A stretch of 33,719 bases of DNA from a virus. How positions within the stretch are numbered: the stretch's first letter is position 1; each line of letters opens with the position of its first letter. The translations under genes were made by a program, and so were the position numbers. Under the pieces are notes generated by a model that saw nothing but the letters and a program-made list of their open reading frames with translations, had not been told where the DNA came from and did not search any database. Below are positions 28,453-33,719 of this stretch, in pieces. The stretch covers positions 1 through 33,719 of IMG/VR virus record IMGVR_UViG_3300035670_000789. The stretch is one strand, 5' to 3'.

Positions 28453-29315
28453 CGCTAAGGGAGCTGACCGGGAAGGAGAGCCCGCGCATCGCCGCCACGG
28501 GCGAGAACGGGATGACCATGACGCGGACCTATGTGGTCTCGGACGCGACCAACCCGGTTGATGTGCTGGCGCTGTTGCCAGCCTACGGCTCGGCGGACGC
28601 TGAGCTGGCCAGCATGCTGGTTGACGCCGTCAGGCTGGAGCCTTATGAGGGCGCGGTCCGTGTGGTGGTGGAGTACAAGCAGGCCGCGGCTCGGTGGTGG
28701 GGCAACATGGGCCTGCCCTACCTGAACGCCGCCGGCGAGGAATGGACGTTCAGCATCGAGGCGCAGCAGGAGCACATCACGTCCGTCCGAGATTCGAGCT
28801 ACGCGGCCCATTACCCGGCGGCGTCGGAGCTGGCCGTGGGCAACGCCATCGGAAAGAGCGGCGATTCCGTCGAGGGCGTGGACGTCTACCGGCCGCGCAT
28901 GTCCATGCGCTGCGCGCGGTCCTACGACTCGATAGCGCTCACCGGGCTGGATACGGTGCTCGCCCTGACCGGCATGGTCAACTCGGACCCTTGGATGGGG
29001 TTCGCTGCGGGCACAGTGCTTTTTCTCGGCGCGGAAATCGCCTGGCTCAAAGAGGGCCAGGTGAAGGTGAGCTACAGTTTTCTTGTGGGCGCGTGGCAAC
29101 TGGCCCAGTCTATTACGCTCGTGGACGGGTCCACCGTCGAGGTGGACATACCGCCGTGGGACTATCTGTGGTATGTCCACACGAAGAAGGCGGTGGGCTC
29201 GGGCGACACGGCCGACGCGCAGCCAGGCATTCAGAGCGTCCACATTGCCCAGGTCTACGACCGCGGAAACCTGGCGGCCCTCGGGCTGCTCGGGCCGCCG
29301 GTGGTGTTCGCATGA
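28449..29315 (+). CDS. Gene 50: tail protein, probable tail-tip component
   Basis: A 288-residue protein directly after the tape measure, where siphophages encode the distal tail. It contains aromatic patches (EEWTFSIEAQQEH, QVKVSYSFLVGAW, IPPWDYLWYVHTKK). I recognise the C-terminal WDYLWY pattern from other environmental siphophage tail proteins, but no named family. ATGA overlap with gene 49. Confidence 0.6.
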   Translation: MTLRELTGKESPRIAATGENGMTMTRTYVVSDATNPVDVLALLPAYGSADAELASMLVDAVRLEPYEGAVRVVVEYKQAAARWWGNMGLPYLNAAGEEWTFSIEAQQEHITSVRDSSYAAHYPAASELAVGNAIGKSGDSVEGVDVYRPRMSMRCARSYDSIALTGLDTVLALTGMVNSDPWMGFAAGTVLFLGAEIAWLKEGQVKVSYSFLVGAWQLAQSITLVDGSTVEVDIPPWDYLWYVHTKKAVGSGDTADAQPGIQSVHIAQVYDRGNLAALGLLGPPVVFA

Positions 29316-30034
29316 GCATGCCGCGCCACGTAAACGCAGGCGACCCTATTCGCGCATCACACCACAACGCTGTGGTGGATACGCTGCGATCCCTCCGCGT
29401 GACCGGCTCCGGCTTGCAAGTGGACAGCGGTCCCGCCGGAGCGGTCATACGGAGAAGCGAGCCCGCGATCGACAACCGGCCCGCGACGGTGATTCAGGTC
29501 CGCAACACGGGCGCGGCGGTGCTTCAGCAGTACCGGCCCGCTATCATCGCGGGCGTCATGTTCGACGCGGACCGGGACGAGTTCCACACGGGCGCGGCCC
29601 AGGTCTACGACGCCGAACCCGCGGCGTCGAGCGATGGGAATGGGCTCGCCTTCGTTGTCGCGATCGAACCCATCCAGCCCGAGTACGTCGGGCGCGCGGT
29701 AGCGTCGGGGATTGTCCCGTGCTACCTGACCGGCGAGAACGCGAACGGCTGGGCCGACCTGCGCCCGGGCGAGTCAACCTCTGCGTTGACATGCCGCGGC
29801 GGCGGCCAGGCTCAGGTGTTGTGGGCGGCAGACGGCGACGCCGACCGGCTCGGCGTGGTGCGGTTCCCGGCGGGCGGCGGGCTGGACATTGAGGAGTGCG
29901 ACGTGTTCCCGGCGCTGCCGGATGAGCCGACGCTGATTTGGTGTCACGGCGGCCTGTGGGCGGCTGGCCCGGGGTCCGTCATCTGGCGGCCGCTCGACTA
30001 CTATACGACGGCAACGGGAGTTCCTGGAACATGA
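29312..30034 (+). CDS. Gene 51: tail-tip or hub-associated protein, unknown
   Basis: A 240-residue beta-rich protein that starts MPRHVNAGDPIRASHHNAVV, a motif seen in phage structural proteins of the distal tail. No enzymatic motif. The ATGA start at 29312 is chosen; the same frame is open far upstream but inside gene 50. It is probably a virion protein. Confidence 0.6.
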   Translation: MSMPRHVNAGDPIRASHHNAVVDTLRSLRVTGSGLQVDSGPAGAVIRRSEPAIDNRPATVIQVRNTGAAVLQQYRPAIIAGVMFDADRDEFHTGAAQVYDAEPAASSDGNGLAFVVAIEPIQPEYVGRAVASGIVPCYLTGENANGWADLRPGESTSALTCRGGGQAQVLWAADGDADRLGVVRFPAGGGLDIEECDVFPALPDEPTLIWCHGGLWAAGPGSVIWRPLDYYTTATGVPGT

Positions 30035-30282
30035 GCGACGCAGTGAATCAGCCGAGTCACTACATGATTAATAACGTGCGGGTCTGCATCAATGGCCGCA
30101 CGTACTACGCCAGTGTCGAGTGTCGCGACGTTATCGACGCGCTCGACATGGGGCGCTGGCTCGCGCAGGCGCTTCAATACCTGTGGCGCGCGGGCCGGAA
30201 GGGCGTCGCTATCGAAGACCTGCGGAAGGCGCAGCGGCTCATCCAGTTTGAGATTGACCGCATCGAGCGAGGCGAGGAGTGA
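30031..30282 (+). CDS. Gene 52: DUF3310 family protein
   Basis: An 83-residue protein with the DUF3310 pattern: VNQPSHYMI near the start, ECRDVIDALDMG, and LQYLWRAGRKGVAIEDLRKA with QRLIQFEIDRIE. The family is common in phages, usually in early or nucleotide-metabolism regions, and its biochemical function is unsettled. Here it lies within the tail operon, an unusual place. ATGA overlap with gene 51. Confidence 0.85.
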   Translation: MSDAVNQPSHYMINNVRVCINGRTYYASVECRDVIDALDMGRWLAQALQYLWRAGRKGVAIEDLRKAQRLIQFEIDRIERGEE

Positions 30283-31517
30283 GCTACTCCAAGGCCGATA
30301 TTGGCGAGGACTACCAGGACGCCGGGATTTTCGACGACTTCAACGGCGGCATCGGGTTCCCCGTCTCGCGGCGCGGACTGGAAGCCATCAAGGCGCAGCT
30401 CGACGGGCGGCTCGACTTTATCGGCCGGTCCGCCTGCACGGTCAAGCTGTTCGAGGACGACCCGGGTTGGTCGGTCCAGACTCATCCGCGGACCTACCTG
30501 GCGCAGAAGCTCAACGAGTTCCGCGCCGAGATGGCGCGCATGGCGAGCCCGGCGGCGGTGACGCGGCCGCTGAACGTGCGCTGGCGCTGGATAGACCGCG
30601 ACGATTACCCGAGCGACGGGGCTTATTACGATGGGCCGACCGCCATCGAGCACATCGCGGCCCAGACCGCAAACGCAGGGATTGTCGGGCCGGACAGCCG
30701 GAACGACAACTGGTTTAACGCGATGCAGGAGTATCAGACCATGTTCCGCTACCTAACGCGGAAGCTGGTCTACACCCCGACCGAAGACCCGGCCATGCCA
30801 TACTACGCAGCGACGCCTAAACCATGGTGGTGGCACTGGACGCCCTACACGCCGGGGTCCCTGTGGCCCGCACTTCCGATCCAGACGCCATCGCCGGGGG
30901 CTTACTACGATGCCCCGCTTTGGCTCCCTCAGCTTGCGGTTGGCGCACGATTCTACCGGGCCGTGAGCGGCGGACACCCGGACTCCTATGGCTGGATTGG
31001 CCAACACACCGACGTGGTCGGCGTCGAGCTGACGCCGTACTGGCGCACGGACCGGCCCATCTCGGTCAGGCTTGGCGCGCAGACCGAAGGCCAGCATTAC
31101 GGTTGGTCCTTCACGATGGACGTTGTGAAGGCCGCGGGCATTGAGGGAATAACCGACGGCGCGCACGCCGGAACGTCCTGGCTGACGCTGACGCAGGCGA
31201 ACCCGCAGCCGCAGGCGCTCTGCCGGGCGAACACGACGAAATACCCTCCAGCCGACGGCAGCCCGCTGTATTTGTCAGTCCGACTGACGTGCTCGGTTCA
31301 GGAGCCGCTGTTCTTCCAGTGGCCGCTCACGAACGGCGCGCCGAACTACCCAGACCCGACGGTCCCGCTGCCCTGGCCAAGCGCCTACGCCGGAAAGCCC
31401 TACCAGACGGAATACGACGGGGCCAGCGCCGAGGTATACGGCTGGCTCGAACTGGAATACACAAGCGCAGATAGCGGCGACCTGACGCGAGTGCAGGTCA
31501 ACATCCCGAGGCTGTGA
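30279..31517 (+). CDS. Gene 53: large late protein, unknown, probably virion
   Basis: A 412-residue protein starting with GTG (GTGA overlap). It is rich in Trp, Tyr and Pro, with striking clusters such as KPWWWHWTPYTPGSLWPALP, and has a strand-rich C-terminal domain (EVYGWLELEYTSADSGDLTR). No family recognised. The composition resembles carbohydrate-binding or tail-tip proteins, so a role in host contact is possible; this is only inference. Confidence 0.6.
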   Translation: MSYSKADIGEDYQDAGIFDDFNGGIGFPVSRRGLEAIKAQLDGRLDFIGRSACTVKLFEDDPGWSVQTHPRTYLAQKLNEFRAEMARMASPAAVTRPLNVRWRWIDRDDYPSDGAYYDGPTAIEHIAAQTANAGIVGPDSRNDNWFNAMQEYQTMFRYLTRKLVYTPTEDPAMPYYAATPKPWWWHWTPYTPGSLWPALPIQTPSPGAYYDAPLWLPQLAVGARFYRAVSGGHPDSYGWIGQHTDVVGVELTPYWRTDRPISVRLGAQTEGQHYGWSFTMDVVKAAGIEGITDGAHAGTSWLTLTQANPQPQALCRANTTKYPPADGSPLYLSVRLTCSVQEPLFFQWPLTNGAPNYPDPTVPLPWPSAYAGKPYQTEYDGASAEVYGWLELEYTSADSGDLTRVQVNIPRL

Positions 31518-32947
31518 TGACCGGCGAAGCCCTGATACTCATCCCGACGCACCGGCGGCCCGGGCTGCTGGCGGAGGCCATTGCGAGCGGGCTCCGGCAG
31601 GACTATGCCGGACCCGTGCGCGTGGTGGTGGTGAGCGACGCGGACCCGTCAGCGCGGCCCGTGGCGGAAGCGGCGGGCGTCGAGTACATCGAGCTGCCCG
31701 AGCACGGCGACCTGAGCGGCTGCATGAACCGAGGGTTCCAGGAGATGACGCCCGAGACCCGGTATGTGATGATGCTCCAGGACGACGACCAGGCGCAGCC
31801 GTGGAAGCTGCGCGTGCTCGCCGAAGCCCTCGACCGGGACCAGCGGCTCGGGGCGGTCTGCTCGCTATCCGAGACCATCGACGCAGCCAGCAACACGCAT
31901 CCCGTCAACGCGGCCCGGCTGGCGAAATATCTCGCCTGGGGCCACGGCGGCATCACGCGCGAAACGATGGTCGAGCGGAACCGCATCGACCAGCCGACGG
32001 TCCTCTGGCGCGCGGCGGCGGTGCGGCAGATTGGCGGGTTCAACCCGGCGCTGCACCGGTCCGAAGAGACGGACTACCACATGCGCATGCTCGACGCGGG
32101 CTGGCGCATCGGGTTCCGGCCCATCGTGACGGCTCGATACCGGCTCTGGGACGACGGCAAGACGTTGAGCGACCCGGCAGGCATGGGCGCTGAAGGCGCG
32201 GCGGTCCGGGCCCGGTTCCGGGCGCGCTGGTTTGGCGCGTCGTCGAACGTCGTCGTGTGTCTCGCCACGGTCCGCGAACGGCGGCGGGCGCTGGTAGATG
32301 TGCTCGCGAGCCTATGCCCGCAGTGTGATGACGTGCGGGTGTACGTCCACGGCTACCAGAAGCCGCACAAGGGCCTGCAGCGGTTCCCGGTGACGCTGGC
32401 GTGGGGCTGGGAGCACGGAGACCGGGCCGCGGCGGACAAGTTCTGGTGGGCTCCTGGGTTGCCGGATAACGCCTATCTCCTGACCTGCGACGACGATCTT
32501 GTTTATCCGGCAGACTACGTCCGGCGGATGGTTGACGCCGTCGAGTTCTATGGACGGCGGCGCGTGGTCGCGGCCCACGGGGTCAACTGGCATCCGCGGC
32601 CAATTCGGAACTACCACCGCGACCGGTTCATCTTCCACTTCAACCGCCACGTCTGCGCAGACGTGCCCGTCCATGTTCCAGGGACCGGCTGCATGGCCTA
32701 CCACACGAGCCTATGGACCGTGACGCCAGACGACCTGCCGTGGCGGCGGGGCGTCGATCTGGGCGTGGCGCTGAAGGCGCAGCGGGAGGGTATCGGATGT
32801 ACCGTCATCGGCCATGACGCCGGGTGGATTCGGCTCGCCCCGCACGCAGACCAGGGGCGGTCCATCTTCGCCGAGGGCTCCAGGACCGGCGCGCCTGATC
32901 TGGCCGAGGCCGTGAACGCCTGGCCCGCATGGCGGTGGCCTGCGTGA
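31517..32947 (+). CDS. Gene 54: tandem GT-A glycosyltransferase
   Basis: A 476-residue protein from ATG 31517 (GAGG 5 bases upstream; GTG 31514 is an alternative). It contains two glycosyltransferase-like domains. The first (1-235) has LILIPTHRRPGLLAEAIASG, VVVVSDADPSARP and the DDD motif at D89-D91, with HRSEETDYHMRMLDAG typical of GT2 enzymes. The second (from about 240) begins VVVCLATVRERRRALVDVL and has DDD at D325-D327 (TCDDDLVYPADY). Both carry metal-binding acidic motifs, so both may be active. Substrate and acceptor are unknown; its late expression suggests a virion or host-surface glycan. Confidence 0.75.
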   Translation: MTGEALILIPTHRRPGLLAEAIASGLRQDYAGPVRVVVVSDADPSARPVAEAAGVEYIELPEHGDLSGCMNRGFQEMTPETRYVMMLQDDDQAQPWKLRVLAEALDRDQRLGAVCSLSETIDAASNTHPVNAARLAKYLAWGHGGITRETMVERNRIDQPTVLWRAAAVRQIGGFNPALHRSEETDYHMRMLDAGWRIGFRPIVTARYRLWDDGKTLSDPAGMGAEGAAVRARFRARWFGASSNVVVCLATVRERRRALVDVLASLCPQCDDVRVYVHGYQKPHKGLQRFPVTLAWGWEHGDRAAADKFWWAPGLPDNAYLLTCDDDLVYPADYVRRMVDAVEFYGRRRVVAAHGVNWHPRPIRNYHRDRFIFHFNRHVCADVPVHVPGTGCMAYHTSLWTVTPDDLPWRRGVDLGVALKAQREGIGCTVIGHDAGWIRLAPHADQGRSIFAEGSRTGAPDLAEAVNAWPAWRWPA

Positions 32948-33228
32948 GATACCGGCCCAAGACGGACGCCAACCAGGCGGAGATTGTGGCGGCGCTGCGG
33001 GCCGTTGGCGCGACGGTCCAGATACTCGCGGCCGTCGGCGACGGGTGCCCCGACCTGCTCGTTGGGTTTCGGGGGACGAACTACCTGCTCGAAGTCAAAG
33101 ACGGGGCAAAGCCGCCTTCGGCGCGGCGTCTGACCGAGGCGCAAACCGAGTGGTTCGCGGGCTGGCGCGGGCGCGCGGCGGTGGTCAATAGCGCCAGAGG
33201 TGCGCTGGCGGAAATCGGGGCGCTCTGA
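32929..33228 (+). CDS. Gene 55: VRR-NUC-type nuclease
   Basis: A 99-residue PD-(D/E)XK nuclease of the VRR-NUC type. It has TDANQAEIVAALRAVGA (with E18), GDGCPDLLVG (D42) and LLEVKDG (E55 and K57), followed by LTEAQTEWFAGWRG. The family includes Holliday-junction resolvase-like phage enzymes. It could resolve branched replication intermediates before packaging and may supply nuclease activity missing next to the SbcC-like ATPase. It overlaps gene 54 by 19 bases and ends the late operon. Confidence 0.8.
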   Translation: MAVACVRYRPKTDANQAEIVAALRAVGATVQILAAVGDGCPDLLVGFRGTNYLLEVKDGAKPPSARRLTEAQTEWFAGWRGRAAVVNSARGALAEIGAL

Positions 33229-33276
33229 CGCGGCGAGGCGCCACGTTCTATCCATTGGCATTGCCCGAAACCTGCC

Positions 33277-33306
33277 GACGGACAATTAGGCGTCTAATTG
33301 TCCGTC
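33277..33306. repeat. Perfect 13-bp inverted repeat
   Basis: GACGGACAATTAG (33277-33289) and CTAATTGTCCGTC (33294-33306) are exact reverse complements around a 4-base loop GCGT. The element starts 49 bases after the last late stop codon and is followed by CTAATTTTCC, so it could be an intrinsic terminator. The right arm is repeated in direct orientation nearby, which points instead, or in addition, to a protein-binding site. Confidence 0.75.
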
Positions 33307-33407
33307 CTAATTTTCCGTCGAGTCAAAGCGGAATAGGCCCTAGAATCAATGGGTTTCGAGCGAACACGACATCAGGATGGATTAATTAGGCAGGCTAATT
33401 GTCCGTC
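33294..33407. repeat. Three direct copies of CTAATTGTCCGTC
   Basis: Copies lie at 33294-33306, 33307-33319 (one mismatch, CTAATTTTCCGTC, directly abutting the first) and 33395-33407. The third also has ATTAG five bases upstream, so it can form a short dyad. Repeated 13-mers in both orientations within about 130 bp look like iterons or operators. Which protein binds them cannot be told from sequence. Confidence 0.65.
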
Positions 33408-33423
33408 GGGAGCCGGCGCCACA

Positions 33424-33459
33424 TAGACCCGTCCGGTCCGTTTTAGACCCGTCCGGTCC
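33424..33459. repeat. Tandem 16-bp repeat TAGACCCGTCCGGTCC
   Basis: Two identical 16-mers at 33424-33439 and 33444-33459, with a 20-bp start-to-start spacing (about two helical turns). They end just before the dyad at 33466. The regular spacing suggests a protein-binding pair. The core CGTCCGG resembles the TGTCCGGACA motif found in the origin-like region inside gene 12. Confidence 0.65.
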
Positions 33460-33465
33460 AGTGAT

Positions 33466-33719
33466 TGTAAGCGCGATTACACAATCATCGAGCCTAGCCG
33501 CACACAGAAATCGAGCCCGCGCAAAAGAAATTCGCAAACCCCCTAAAAATGGGGCATTTTCGCTCATATCAGGCTTGACTACGCGGCGATACTATGGCAT
33601 ACTCTAGATAGTAAGCGGCGGGCATGGAGCCCGGCGCGAGACGCGGCGAGAGCCGCATGGAGATTGAGAGATGACGGACGCATTGAGCGAGTACGTTGAC
33701 GAGTGTAAGGCGCAGATCG
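33466..33719. repeat. Terminal direct repeat, right copy
   Basis: Second copy of bases 1-254, including the non-coding dyad, the first early promoter and the first 49 bases of gene 1. With this overlap removed, the unique genome is 33,465 bp. The single C/T difference lies in the promoter spacer and probably reflects variation in the sampled population. Confidence 0.9.
33671..33719 (+). CDS. Gene 1, partial second copy at window end
   Basis: The first 16 codons of gene 1 recur here as part of the terminal repeat, cut by the window end. It is not a separate gene. Confidence 0.85.
   Translation, partial: MTDALSEYVDECKAQI

Larger units (their letters stand above)
33229..33465. other. Non-coding control region
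   Basis: This stretch lies between the last late gene (stop at 33228) and the terminal repeat. Joined with 1-205 it makes about 440 bp without a credible gene. It is visibly more AT-rich than the rest and contains repeats and dyads listed separately. It is the junction between the end of the late operon and the first early promoter, so late termination, early regulation and possibly replication or packaging signals are all plausible here. Confidence 0.7.

Noticed and set aside
33280-33330. A minus-strand promoter (TTGACT with GACAAT at 18 bp) in the non-coding region
   Set aside because: No minus-strand gene lies downstream and the -10 overlaps the inverted repeat; a chance match is more likely.
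33382-33567. A 61-codon minus-strand frame in the non-coding region
   Set aside because: It spans repeats and the dyad, has no ribosome site before its ATG, and no recognisable sequence.
1-33719. Lysogeny module, integrase or attachment site
   Set aside because: The XRE gene alone raised the possibility, but no recombinase, excisionase, partition gene or divergent repressor was found in any frame.
1-33719. tRNA genes
   Set aside because: The intergenic space is very small and none of the larger gaps contains a cloverleaf with a GTTCRA-type T-loop that I could see.

Overview
The window is one complete genome of a small tailed phage (siphovirus type), read as a circle opened at an arbitrary point. 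Bases 1-254 recur at 33466-33719 with one difference (T127 against C33592), so the unique genome is about 33,465 bp. All 55 genes that I accept lie on the + strand. The DNA is very GC-rich and most neighbouring genes overlap by 1-8 bases (ATGA, GTGA, TGATG). Starts are led by AGGAG-type ribosome sites and three sigma-70-like promoters are visible. A GH108-type lysozyme and these promoters suggest a GC-rich, probably Gram-negative bacterial host, but the host cannot be named from the sequence. No integrase, excisionase, divergent repressor pair, tRNA or CRISPR array was seen, so a virulent lifestyle is likely.

Layout. (1) 33229-33465 joined to 1-205 is the only sizeable non-coding region. It holds a perfect 13-bp inverted repeat, direct repeats of one arm, two 16-bp tandem repeats, a small dyad and the first early promoter. 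(2) 206-2588 carries early genes: three small acidic proteins, a ribbon-helix-helix protein, an XRE-type regulator with its own promoter, and three small unknowns. (3) 2585-7454 is the recombination and replication block: a Rad52/ERF-like annealing protein, an SbcC/Rad50-like ATPase with a CXXC hook and no nuclease partner, SSB, a winged-helix replication initiator whose gene contains an iteron-like repeat field (probable origin), and a DnaC-like loader. (4) 7451-10542 is a run of very small genes, many cysteine-rich, including three exact copies of a C-x2-C-x7-C-x12-C module, a stand-alone DnaB N-terminal domain without the helicase motor, and a NrdR/Ogr-like zinc ribbon just before the late promoter. 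(5) 10569-19707 is packaging and head: TerS, TerL, portal, a Mu-F-like head protein fused to a zinc metallopeptidase, prohead protease, HK97-fold capsid, a glycosyltransferase and connector proteins. (6) 19710-24742 is an inserted cassette with holin-like proteins, a methyltransferase, fibre-like proteins, the lysozyme and a 16-copy alanine-rich repeat protein. (7) 24739-33228 is neck and tail: HK97 gp10-like protein, tail terminator, tail tube, tail chaperones with a -1 frameshift signal, a short tape measure, tail-tip proteins, DUF3310, a tandem glycosyltransferase and a VRR-NUC-type nuclease.

How it works together (inference). Early transcription starts at 110-138 and 1634-1662. The initiator probably binds repeats inside its own gene, and the loader recruits a host DnaB because no phage helicase is present. 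The annealing protein, ATPase, SSB and terminal nuclease could handle recombination-dependent replication. The late promoter at 10569-10597 then drives one long structural operon. The most unusual items are a GC stem-loop placed directly against the ribosome site at six genes, an origin-like repeat array with a 64-bp period read in all three frames, the orphan DnaB N-domain, the head-protein/metalloprotease fusion, and glycosyl- and methyltransferases embedded in the virion operon.
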